A stretch of DNA of 5,754 bases. It comes from Gammaproteobacteria bacterium (GTDB lineage Bacteria > Pseudomonadota > Gammaproteobacteria > Tenderiales > Tenderiaceae). Made by a program: the position numbers and the translations under genes. Under the pieces are notes generated by a model. The model worked only from the letters and a program-made list of their open reading frames with translations, had not been told where the DNA came from and made no database searches. Every line of letters starts with the position of its first letter. The stretch's first letter is position 1. The stretch is from positions 1 through 5,754 of the forward strand of contig JAJRWO010000290.1 in assembly GCA_024276775.1 (NCBI GenBank), given 5' to 3'. Positions 1 to 5,754 of the stretch are shown here, piece by piece.

Positions 1-1
1 A

Positions 2-406
2 CTACAACAAATAAAGGGCCGCCACATCCTGATTTTTCGCGGCCAAGGGGGACGGGAGTTGCTGGCACAAACATTAAGCCAACGTGGTGCCACGGTTGAA
101 TATGCCGAGGTATATCGACGTGCCCGGCCGGCCGGCGATCTGAATACATTACTCAAACAATCGCCAGCCATTGACCTGATTACTGCGACGAGCAATGAAA
201 GCCTGCAAAACCTGTACGACATGGCCAATAACGAGCAACGCGGCTGGCTTCAGTCCAGACAGTTAATCGTTATTAGCGAGCGTACTGCCCTGCTGGCGCG
301 ACAACTTGGCTTTCACCACCCGGCCATTGTCAGCAAACAAGGTACCAACCAAGGATTAACCAACGTTATGCAAACATGGCATAACAAACCACTCAATAAC
401 CACTGA
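2..406 (+). CDS. hemD: Uroporphyrinogen-III synthase, C-terminal part (5' end outside window)
   Basis: HemD closes and isomerises hydroxymethylbilane to uroporphyrinogen III, the branch-point tetrapyrrole for heme, siroheme and cobalamin, in the cytoplasm. The reading frame is open from base 2, so the gene enters from the left; only 134 residues of a protein usually near 250 are visible. Recognisable family segments are HILIFRGQGGRELLA at the start of the fragment, which opens the second half of the two-lobed fold, the following VEYAEVYRR, then DLITATSNESLQNL, and the terminal block with LIVISERTALLARQLGF. A TTG at position 59 could be taken for a start, but the conserved FRGQGG stretch lies upstream of it and in frame, so 59 is internal. 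The gene ends in TGA at 404-406, 19 bp before hemX, which suggests one operon; hemC would be expected upstream, outside the window. The family assignment rests on motif recognition and on the hemX/hemY neighbours. Confidence 0.93.
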   Translation, partial: LQQIKGRHILIFRGQGGRELLAQTLSQRGATVEYAEVYRRARPAGDLNTLLKQSPAIDLITATSNESLQNLYDMANNEQRGWLQSRQLIVISERTALLARQLGFHHPAIVSKQGTNQGLTNVMQTWHNKPLNNH

Positions 407-425
407 TGATCTTGAGGACTGCGTG

Positions 426-1682
426 ATGTCTAAAGCACAACAACAAACAGACACAAAAACACCCACACCCGAAAAACAGGGCAACACCTTGGCCAACAAA
501 GCTGACACGCCGGCAAAGACAAGCGGCCGTGACAAAAAGGGCAGTGGCAACGCTGGCCTAATCGCCTTTATCGCCCTGATAATCACGATTGCTGCCGTTG
601 CTGTCGGCTATAAAGCCTGGCAACAAATTGGCAGCGAGCAAAATACGCTCACGCAACGCATTAACAGCGCTGAAAAGAACATCGCAGCCATGGAACCCAG
701 CCCAGAACCCGGTCTCAACATCGCCGAAACCGTAAAAAGCGCCAACCAACTGCTGCAAAACCAGCTCGATGCCATGGAAACACAAATCAACAGTCTGGAA
801 GAGAAAACCAGCGGCCAGGGTCAGCCGCTAGAAGGAAAGGCCGACGATCTGAATGACAAAATCAGCGCACTGGATAACAAAATCAGTAGCAGTATTGAGG
901 AATCCAAACAAAGGCACGCCGCAATCAGCGACTCACTCAGCAAGCTCAATGATTCACAGCGCACCAACAACAATAATGACAATCTGCTGGCCACTGAATC
1001 CCGCTACCTGATCAATATCGCCAACCATCAGGCCCAACTTAACCAAAACCCAACCGCCGCGGCCACAGCGCTGGAAGCCGCCAATCAACGCTTGAATGAT
1101 GCTGCCGACCCATCACTGCATGAAACAAGGCAAATCATCACCGACGACATTATCGCTCTGCGCAACATCGCCACCACCGACATCAGTGGCATTTCCCTAA
1201 CGCTGAGCCAGCTCGAAGCCAGTGTCGACGGCCTACCACTCAGTAGTGAAACTGTCGCACCAAACGCCGCTGAAGAAACCACAGCAGTAAAAGAAGTCAA
1301 TGATGCCAACAGCTTTTTTAATAAAGTCTGGAGCGACATTAAGGGGCTGGTCTCAATCCGCCATAATGCACAGCACAGCACAGCCCTGCTACCACCAGGA
1401 CAACGCTTCTTTCTACAACAAAATCTGCGCCTGAAGCTGGAAACTGCTCGCCTGGCACTGTTGCAACGTGATAGCCAAACCTTTCACTCAAGTCTCAACA
1501 CTGCCAGCAACTGGATCAAAAAATACTTCGACACTTCAGCTGCCAGCACAGCCAACCTGCTCACCAGCATTGAGCGCTATCAAGATATCGAACTCAATCC
1601 AACACTGCCTGACCTTTCCAGATCACTAAAGGCTCTGGACAGCTGGATCAGCAAACAAAAAGCAGAGGTGACGGCACCATGA
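426..1682 (+). CDS. hemX: HemX family inner-membrane protein
   Basis: A 418-residue protein of the HemX family, encoded between hemD and hemY as in many gammaproteobacteria. Its biochemical role is unsettled. It is often labelled uroporphyrinogen-III C-methyltransferase, but no SAM-binding methyltransferase domain is visible. Residues 1-42 are hydrophilic and rich in Lys, Gln and Thr (cytoplasmic side). Residues 44-61 form one membrane span (LIAFIALIITIAAVAV). Residues about 70-170 are Gln/Glu/Lys-rich heptad-like sequence, probably coiled coil. The C-terminal half contains the helical HemX domain, including SRYLINIANHQAQL and RFFLQQNLRLKLETARLALL. Length is close to the E. coli protein. The start is ATG 426, with GAGGA at 414-418 seven bases upstream; a GTG at 423 is in frame but only four bases from that site. 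The stop TGA (1680-1682) overlaps the hemY ATG, indicating translational coupling. It may organise a membrane complex for heme synthesis, which is inference. Confidence 0.92.
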   Translation: MSKAQQQTDTKTPTPEKQGNTLANKADTPAKTSGRDKKGSGNAGLIAFIALIITIAAVAVGYKAWQQIGSEQNTLTQRINSAEKNIAAMEPSPEPGLNIAETVKSANQLLQNQLDAMETQINSLEEKTSGQGQPLEGKADDLNDKISALDNKISSSIEESKQRHAAISDSLSKLNDSQRTNNNNDNLLATESRYLINIANHQAQLNQNPTAAATALEAANQRLNDAADPSLHETRQIITDDIIALRNIATTDISGISLTLSQLEASVDGLPLSSETVAPNAAEETTAVKEVNDANSFFNKVWSDIKGLVSIRHNAQHSTALLPPGQRFFLQQNLRLKLETARLALLQRDSQTFHSSLNTASNWIKKYFDTSAASTANLLTSIERYQDIELNPTLPDLSRSLKALDSWISKQKAEVTAP

Positions 1683-2971
1683 AACTAGTCATTGCAACCA
1701 TCATCGTCCTACTCGGTGCCGCCTTTGTCGCCGTCTATGCCATGCAAGACCCCGGCTACATCATGCTCTCGTTTCGCGACTGGACCATCGAAACCAGTTT
1801 TATCATGTTTTCTGCCGCCATGTTAATCGGTTTTATACTGCTTTACGCCGCCTTCCGCCTGCTGATTGCCACCGGCCTGCTGCCGCGCATAATGAAGCGT
1901 TGGAATTCTCGCCACAAGATTGATGTCGGCCATAAACAACTGTCTCAAGCCATGATGAAACTCAACCTGGGACAGTGGCAAGCTGCCGAGAAATTATTAA
2001 TCAAATGCGCTAAAAACCCAGCATTGGCCCCCATGGCCTACCTGGCTGCAGCCCGAGCGGCTCAAGGCCAGGGCAGTGAATCCCGCCGCGATGGCTATAT
2101 CCAGTTGGCACAACAAAAGACCCCAAAAGACAGTTTGGCGCTGACCATTGCCCAGGCTCAGATTCAAGCCGACTTTGGCAAGCCTGAACAAGCCATCGCC
2201 ACCCTAAACCGCCTGCCCAGAAATCAACATAAAAATCAGGCCGTACTCACATTACTGGCCAAGCTTTACACCGACAGCAAGGATTGGCCTGCACTGGTGA
2301 GGCTGTTAGCCGAAATAAAACAGAGCAAGGCCTTGCCACTGAACCATTATTTTGCCACCGAGTATCTGGCTTATTCAGGCCTGATCAACCATGTTGCCAA
2401 ACACAAGGACGCCACAGCCCTATGGCAGACCTGGAACAGCTTACCCAAGGATTTACGCGCCAAGGAAGATATCATTGCTGACTTTACTGCTTCAATGATC
2501 AAATTTGGTCAATCCGATGCGGTAGAAGGCATTCTTTATCACCGCATCAATAAAGAATGGAGTGATTCATTGGTCTACATCTATGGGCTGCTTGATGGCG
2601 ACACTGAGATTGACCTGGCCCGCGCCCGTAACTGGTTGAAGAAACATAACAGCAACCCTGTATTACTGTTGACGCTCGGCCGCCTGGCCATGCGATCCCA
2701 TCAATGGGAAACCGCTCGCGATTATCTTCAACAAAGCCTGGAAATCGCCCCCAACGCTGAAACCTATCAGGCGCTGGGCAACTTGCTAGCCTTCCTCAGC
2801 GAACAATCACAAGCACTGGAGTGTTATCGCCGCGGCCTGGCACTTACATCAGAACACTCACCTCAACCTGAACTAAAAAGCGGCCTGATTGAACGCGCCA
2901 GCCTGCCACGACCTCACTTTAACCCTGCTGAACCATCGTCTCACTCACGGCTGGAAATATCTCAGGCATAA
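1679..2971 (+). CDS. hemY: HemY family TPR inner-membrane protein
   Basis: A 430-residue proteobacterial HemY, a membrane protein with tetratricopeptide repeats encoded at the end of the hem operon. Its exact role in heme metabolism is not established. It must not be confused with Bacillus-type HemY, the FAD protoporphyrinogen oxidase: no GxGxxG flavin motif is present here. Two membrane spans occupy residues 2-20 and about 40-62, separated by a short loop with the family-typical DPGYIMLSFRDWTIETS. The remainder is helical TPR-like sequence. The clearest repeats are near residues 326-390, with signatures such as HQWETARDYLQQSLEIAPN and SEQSQALECYRRGLAL. The start ATG overlaps the hemX stop (ATGA), and GAGGTG at 1665-1670 serves as ribosome-binding site inside hemX. 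The stop TAA is followed almost at once by a strong terminator, so this is the last gene of the operon. Confidence 0.93.
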   Translation: MKLVIATIIVLLGAAFVAVYAMQDPGYIMLSFRDWTIETSFIMFSAAMLIGFILLYAAFRLLIATGLLPRIMKRWNSRHKIDVGHKQLSQAMMKLNLGQWQAAEKLLIKCAKNPALAPMAYLAAARAAQGQGSESRRDGYIQLAQQKTPKDSLALTIAQAQIQADFGKPEQAIATLNRLPRNQHKNQAVLTLLAKLYTDSKDWPALVRLLAEIKQSKALPLNHYFATEYLAYSGLINHVAKHKDATALWQTWNSLPKDLRAKEDIIADFTASMIKFGQSDAVEGILYHRINKEWSDSLVYIYGLLDGDTEIDLARARNWLKKHNSNPVLLLTLGRLAMRSHQWETARDYLQQSLEIAPNAETYQALGNLLAFLSEQSQALECYRRGLALTSEHSPQPELKSGLIERASLPRPHFNPAEPSSHSRLEISQA

Positions 2972-2973
2972 AC

Positions 2974-3008
2974 AAAAACCCGCCGAGTTTATTCCAGGCG
3001 GGTTTTTT
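2974..3008. terminator. Bidirectional intrinsic terminator between hemY and the reductase gene
   Basis: The stem AAAAACCCGCC (2974-2984) pairs with GGCGGGTTTTT (2997-3007) around a 12-base loop. On the plus strand the GC stem is followed by six T residues (3003-3008). On the minus strand the A-run 2974-2978 supplies the T-run. It lies just after the hemY stop and 31 bases from the stop of the convergent reductase gene, so it probably ends transcription from both sides. Confidence 0.9.
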
Positions 3009-3038
3009 CACCACACAGGGCGAATCTTATATTGACAA

Positions 3039-4055
3039 TCATTTGGTTTCATTGGCAAATTCAAAGCGATCAAAATAAAAATATTGACCCGCCAAGCCCT
3101 TCATCGCAACGCCTTGGCGCAATGCATCGACCATCGCTGGCGCTCCACTTGCGTAAACCTCATAACTGGCCAGACGATCAAAATCCGCCAACATTGCGTC
3201 ATGCACAAGACCTGTTCTTCCCAGCCATTGATCACCACTCTTAGTGCCTGATAATACCGGCACATAGGTAAAATTATCCCGCTGCTGCCAAGCCTCAGGC
3301 AAATCATTCAAATAGAGACCCTCTTGGCTTCTCGCCCCCCAGTAGAGAAACATGGGCCGCCCAATACCTTCCTGGATGGCATGTTCAATGATGCCTTTAA
3401 TCGGCCCAAAGCCCGTGCCTCCAGCAACAAAAATCATCGGTCGATCAGATTCTTCCTGCAAGGTAAAACTGCCAAACGGCCCTTCAATGCGAAGCACGTC
3501 CTTTTCCTGCATGCCATCAAAAACATGCGCCGTAAATTCACCTCCCTCAACCAAGCGTATATGTAACTCAATAAATTCGTCATCATGGGGCGCATTGGCT
3601 ATTGAAAAACTACGCCGTCGACCGTCCAGTAACAGAATATCAATGTATTGCCCCGCCAGAAATTGCATACGCTCAGTATCGGGCAGCTTCAAATACAGCC
3701 GCACCACATCATCTGCCAGCTTTTCCAGTTTGACTACACGAGATGGCATCTTGCGAATTCTCACCTCATTTGTAGCACCAATCTCATGCACTTCCACCAC
3801 CAGATCAGTCTTGGCCTTAGCACGACATAACAAGACCTGCCCAATGGCATCCTCCGCCTCATTGATAGCACTAGGCAAGCCATTGTCATAGCTAATTTCA
3901 CCCTCAATCACCTTGCCAACACAAGCACCACAAACACCATTGCGGCAGCCATACTGCATCGATAAACCATGGCGAATGGCAGCATCCAGCATCACCTCAT
4001 TTTCCTCAACCTCAAAACGGTGACCGCTCGGTTCAAGTTTAACGTTGAAACTCAT
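3039..4055 (-). CDS. 2Fe-2S ferredoxin-domain NAD(P)H:FAD oxidoreductase (CDP-6-deoxy-glucoseen reductase-like)
   Basis: A 338-residue electron-transfer flavoprotein: NAD(P)H to FAD to a 2Fe-2S centre, then to an unknown acceptor. Residues 1-90 form a plant-type ferredoxin domain with cluster ligands Cys37, Cys42, Cys45 and Cys77 (spacing C-x4-C-x2-C...C). Residues about 100-200 form the FAD-binding barrel, with the flavin motif RRSFSIAN (147-154), GGEFTAHVF (171-179) and EGPFGSF. Residues about 205-338 form the nucleotide-binding domain, with VAGGTGFGPI (210-219), YWGARS (238-243) and YASGAPAMV (301-309). The architecture matches CDP-6-deoxy-delta-3,4-glucoseen reductase and ring-hydroxylating-oxygenase reductases. 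No sugar-dehydratase partner is present, so the substrate is open. The frame extends upstream to 4223, but three tandem ATG codons (4061, 4058, 4055) follow AAGGAA (4067-4062 on the minus strand). ATG 4055 has the best spacing (about seven bases) and begins the ferredoxin domain. It is divergent from the epimerase-like gene and convergent with hemY. Confidence 0.9.
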   Translation of the reverse strand: MSFNVKLEPSGHRFEVEENEVMLDAAIRHGLSMQYGCRNGVCGACVGKVIEGEISYDNGLPSAINEAEDAIGQVLLCRAKAKTDLVVEVHEIGATNEVRIRKMPSRVVKLEKLADDVVRLYLKLPDTERMQFLAGQYIDILLLDGRRRSFSIANAPHDDEFIELHIRLVEGGEFTAHVFDGMQEKDVLRIEGPFGSFTLQEESDRPMIFVAGGTGFGPIKGIIEHAIQEGIGRPMFLYWGARSQEGLYLNDLPEAWQQRDNFTYVPVLSGTKSGDQWLGRTGLVHDAMLADFDRLASYEVYASGAPAMVDALRQGVAMKGLAGQYFYFDRFEFANETK

Positions 4056-4124
4056 CATCATTTCCTTGTAATATTCCTGTTCTGTTAGTTCATATTTTCC
4101 ATCATTTAACAGCGGAGCAAAACC
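4056..4124. promoter_or_regulatory. Divergent intergenic region with ribosome-binding sites for both genes
   Basis: These 69 bases separate two divergent starts and must hold promoters for one or both genes, unless the promoters lie inside them. The reductase ribosome-binding site AAGGAA lies at 4062-4067 on the minus strand. GCGGAG at 4112-4117 on the plus strand precedes the proposed CTG start of the epimerase-like gene by seven bases. The middle is AT-rich. A weak plus-strand pair TTGTAA (4066-4071) and CATATT (4091-4096), 19 bases apart, is the best promoter guess I can make, and it is poor. I see no clear operator palindrome. Confidence 0.4.
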
Positions 4125-4988
4125 CTGAAAAAGATATTTATTGTCGGTTTTGGCGATATCGGACAACGAGTGGCACAACGCTGGCATCAACAGCAAGCCG
4201 AAATATTCACCCTGGCACGGCAAGCCAGGCTTTCACCAAACCATATTCAAGCAAACCTGGATCAGGTGGCAAGCCTATCTGCATGCCCCACCAGGCAGGC
4301 CATTGTTTATTACTTCGCCCCGCCGCCACAACACGGCGAAATAGACAGTCGACTGGAAAATTTTCTTGCCGCTATTCAGACAGATGCACTACCTAAACGT
4401 TTTATCTACATCAGCACCAGCGGCGTTTACGGTGACTGTGGCGGTGGGTGGGTGACCGAAACAAGCCCACTCAAACCCAGTACCGGCCGCTCCAAAAGAC
4501 GACTGGCAGCAGAACAAACATTGAGACATTGGGCCAAACAACATCATGTCGCCAGCGTGATTCTTCGGGTTGGCGGTATTTATGGCCCCGGCAAGCTGCC
4601 CCTGCAGCGCTTACAACAGGGCATGACCATCCTCTCCCGCCATGTTGCCCCTGTCAGCAATCGCATCCACGCCGATGACCTGGCACGGATCTGCCAAGCC
4701 GCCGTCAACGCGCCTAACCAACACAATATTTACAATATCTGCGACAATCATGCCAGCAGCATGTCTGATTATTTTATTCGTGTGGCTGAACATGCTGGAC
4801 TGCCTGCCCCCTCTGAAGTTGGCTGGCAACAAGCCGAAACAGCACTATCCCCAACCATGCTTTCCTATTTGCGTGAATCACGGCGGATGGACAACAGCAA
4901 GATGCTAAATGAATTGCAGGTCACCCTGACATACCCCGACCTTGAGTCAGGCCTTAAGGCTTGCTTTAAATCATCAACCCCTGCTTGA
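4125..4988 (+). CDS. NAD(P)-dependent SDR/epimerase-like protein (YeeZ type), probable CTG start
   Basis: A 287-residue extended short-chain dehydrogenase/reductase-like protein, resembling the NAD-dependent epimerase group that includes YeeZ; its substrate is unknown. From the proposed start the N-terminus reads (M)KKIFIVGFGDIGQRVA, with the dinucleotide motif GFGDIG at residues 8-13. Further family blocks are STSGVYGD (97-104), VGGIYGPG (149-156), NRIHADDLA (179-187), YLRESRRMDN (248-257) and a terminal YPDLESGL. The frame is open from 4110 but holds no ATG, GTG or TTG before GTG 4170, which would remove the cofactor motif. CTG 4125 fits the family's initial Met and has GCGGAG (4112-4117) seven bases upstream. 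The usual catalytic Y-x3-K appears as T120-G-R-S-K124, so the Tyr is replaced while the Lys remains; some members of this group may share this. Whether it is catalytically active, and on what, is open. It is divergent from the 2Fe-2S reductase, so shared regulation is possible. Confidence 0.85.
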   Translation: MKKIFIVGFGDIGQRVAQRWHQQQAEIFTLARQARLSPNHIQANLDQVASLSACPTRQAIVYYFAPPPQHGEIDSRLENFLAAIQTDALPKRFIYISTSGVYGDCGGGWVTETSPLKPSTGRSKRRLAAEQTLRHWAKQHHVASVILRVGGIYGPGKLPLQRLQQGMTILSRHVAPVSNRIHADDLARICQAAVNAPNQHNIYNICDNHASSMSDYFIRVAEHAGLPAPSEVGWQQAETALSPTMLSYLRESRRMDNSKMLNELQVTLTYPDLESGLKACFKSSTPA

Positions 4989-5234
4989 TTTGGTGACAGT
5001 TATAAAAAAGCAATCAAAGCAGGCAGCTCTGACATTGTGTCTTATGATTTCAGTATCCCTAGCTGGACAAAAAGCCCCATCACTATCAGTTCCGCTGTTC
5101 GTTACAGGAAATTTAATAATCGTTATGCCAGATGGGCCCTGGAAGATGATGCCATCGAACTTCCTATCGTTGATATGGCTCGTGACGCAATCACTATTCC
5201 CATCAGGAAAAAACGAAAACTAGAAATATATTAA
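4989..5234 (+). pseudogene. 3' remnant of a gene resembling the C-terminal domain of multiheme cytochrome-like periplasmic proteins
   Basis: The frame that follows the epimerase stop stays open for 81 codons to TAA at 5232-5234. The translation looks like real protein rather than noise. It has alternating beta-strand-like segments: DIVSYDFSIPSW, PITISSAVRYRKFNNRYARW and IELPIVDMARDAITIPI. From memory this resembles the non-heme C-terminal tail of c-type multiheme cytochrome-family proteins, where a Y-D-F/VRYRKF/LPIVxMA pattern recurs; I cannot verify this without a search. No CxxCH heme motif is in the fragment. There is no start codon before GTG 5037 and no ribosome-binding site, and a tail alone would not function, so I call it a remnant left by a deletion. 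Alternatively it is the expressed 3' end of a stop-codon readthrough product of the epimerase, since it is in the same frame; that is much less likely because the epimerase already ends where its family ends. Confidence 0.4.
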
Positions 5235-5463
5235 CCATATGAAAATAAGGATTGTCTCGCGCCCTATTGGTGTATTTTCCATTGCTTACAACATTGGTAT
5301 AGAAAAAATAAATATTTGGGGGCCAGAGTAACAACTAACCCTGTTATTCAAAATAATGGACAAAGCATTAAGAGGATATTATTACCGGAGTTTTTTCTCT
5401 GACCCCCAAACTTACGCTTCATTGCGCTGAAACAAATTGGGTTTTTACAAACATCCAAGACAG
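5235..5463. other. AT-rich gene-free scar between the cytochrome-like remnant and ccmB remnant
   Basis: No convincing gene is present on either strand. The left half (5235-5314) is AT-rich and holds only a 30-codon ATG frame without a ribosome-binding site. The centre carries the REP/RAYT-like inverted repeat (5315-5410). The right part, 5411-5463, lies downstream of the ccmB stop on the minus strand, where ccmC would normally begin. None of its three minus-strand frames gives the expected ccmC N-terminus. Confidence 0.6.
5315..5410. repeat. REP/RAYT-type inverted repeat, possible MITE or deleted insertion element
   Basis: The left arm TTTGGGGGCCAGAG (5315-5328) and right arm CTCTGACCCCCAAA (5397-5410) are reverse complements at 13 of 14 positions, separated by 68 AT-rich bases. 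The GGGGTCAGAG core matches, from memory, a repeat common in gammaproteobacteria beside REP-associated tyrosine transposases of the IS200/IS605 superfamily. No transposase gene lies between the arms, and no flanking target duplication is visible, as expected for that superfamily. The element is either a short non-autonomous copy or what is left after internal deletion. It could also form a hairpin between the converging transcripts. Confidence 0.6.
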
Positions 5464-5724
5464 CTATTCTACCGATATTCTCAACGCCGCTGCCACTGCC
5501 AACGGCGCTAACAGCAAAGACAGAATCAGCATCGAAGCCAGCAATGCTGATACCCACACCACCCCGGCAGCCATGGAGCGCAGCAAGTCGGTTTCTGGCC
5601 CCACCCCAAGCGGGAACAAGCTAACCACAATGATAAAAAAGAACACCGTCGTCAATACATCCGAACGATGACGCAAGGCCAGCATCAGGTCGCGGGCAAT
5701 GATACATTTTAAAGCCGCAAACAT
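5464..5724 (-). pseudogene. ccmB: Heme exporter subunit CcmB with in-frame internal deletion
   Basis: CcmB is the membrane subunit of the CcmAB transporter, which works with CcmC, CcmD and CcmE in cytochrome c maturation. This copy has 86 residues against about 220 normally. Residues 1-66 match the N-terminus, including ARDLMLALRHRSDVLT, the span FFFIIVVSLFPLGVGPE (28-44) and GVVWVSALLASML (54-66). Residues about 67-86 match the extreme C-terminus, ending LAPLAVAAALRISVE; E. coli CcmB ends in a similar AAALRISIQ. The expected block with RLFRDD and the following four or so spans are absent. The join lies near 5518-5535 and keeps the frame. ATG 5724 is chosen because it overlaps the ccmA stop (TGATG) and matches the family start; an in-frame GTG at 5730 is less likely. 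The loss of most membrane spans should abolish transport. No ccmC follows. A sequencing or assembly collapse is an alternative explanation. Confidence 0.85.
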
Positions 5725-5754
5725 CAGCACTCACTCAAATGGAGATGCTGTAAC
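5724..5754 (-). CDS. ccmA: Heme exporter ATP-binding protein CcmA, last codons only
   Basis: Nine codons and the TGA stop (5724-5726) of a gene running in from the right edge, reading LQHLHLSEC. The stop overlaps the ccmB ATG by one base (TGATG), the coupling expected in ccmAB. The sequence is comparable to the hydrophobic-alternating tail of CcmA proteins. The identification depends mainly on position upstream of ccmB, since the ATPase motifs lie outside the window. Confidence 0.6.
   Translation of the reverse strand, partial: LQHLHLSEC

Noticed and set aside
426..1682. HemX as a uroporphyrinogen-III C-methyltransferase
   Set aside because: The common database label is not supported: there is a membrane span and coiled-coil-like helices but no SAM-dependent methyltransferase motifs.
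1679..2971. HemY as protoporphyrinogen oxidase
   Set aside because: That name belongs to an unrelated FAD enzyme; this protein has two membrane spans and TPR repeats and no flavin-binding motif.
3352..3891. Long plus-strand open frame of 179 codons opposite the reductase
   Set aside because: It is antisense to a gene with complete cofactor and cluster motifs; its Ser/Arg/Pro-rich translation resembles no protein.
4056..4223. Upstream in-frame extension of the reductase to an ATG at 4223 (56 extra residues)
   Set aside because: It overlaps the conserved N-terminus of the epimerase on the other strand, adds nothing typical of the family, and ATG 4055 has a well-placed AAGGAA and begins the ferredoxin domain.
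5239..5331. 30-codon ATG frame on the plus strand
   Set aside because: It has no ribosome-binding site and its end runs into the inverted repeat; it is too short and featureless to support.
5348..5557. Minus-strand 69-codon frame overlapping the ccmB end and the inverted repeat
   Set aside because: It reads ccmB in the wrong frame and then crosses the repeat; there is no recognisable family and the ccmB frame explains the DNA better.
1..5754. CRISPR array, tRNA/rRNA genes, toxin-antitoxin or defence system
   Set aside because: On reading both strands I saw no regularly spaced direct repeats, tRNA-like cloverleaf or defence-type genes.

Overview
The window looks like a chromosomal segment of a gammaproteobacterium with roughly balanced base composition. 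The main evidence is the gene order hemD-hemX-hemY, which is typical of that class, together with the family resemblance of the remaining proteins. I cannot name a genus from the sequence alone.

Layout. Positions 2-406 (+) hold the 3' half of hemD, entering from the left edge. hemX (426-1682) follows, and its stop overlaps the hemY start (1679-2971) in an ATGA junction, so the three genes look like one heme-biosynthesis operon. A strong hairpin with T-runs on both strands (2974-3008) ends this operon and also serves the convergent gene behind it. That gene (3039-4055, -) encodes a 338-residue flavoprotein reductase with an N-terminal plant-type 2Fe-2S domain. A 69-bp intergenic region separates it from a divergent SDR/NAD-dependent epimerase-like gene (4125-4988, +). 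The N-terminal dinucleotide-binding motif of that gene is only included if translation starts at a CTG codon.

The right end, 4989-5754, looks like a genomic scar. Directly behind the epimerase stop is a start-less 81-codon fragment. It resembles the C-terminal beta-rich tail of periplasmic multiheme cytochrome-like proteins. Next comes an AT-rich stretch with a REP/RAYT-like inverted repeat (TTTGGGGG[C/T]CAGAG). Last, on the minus strand, is ccmB with its middle missing: the start and the end of this heme-exporter membrane subunit are fused in frame, leaving 86 residues instead of about 220. The last codons of ccmA overlap the ccmB start at the window edge, and no ccmC follows.

How it fits together. 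The left part makes heme precursors and carries the inner-membrane accessory proteins HemX and HemY. The right edge is a decayed part of the cytochrome c maturation (heme delivery) cassette beside what may be a decayed c-type cytochrome gene. The most noteworthy points are the internally deleted ccmB, the CTG start of the epimerase, and the composite scar between them. I see no convincing new defence, mobile or RNA-based system.
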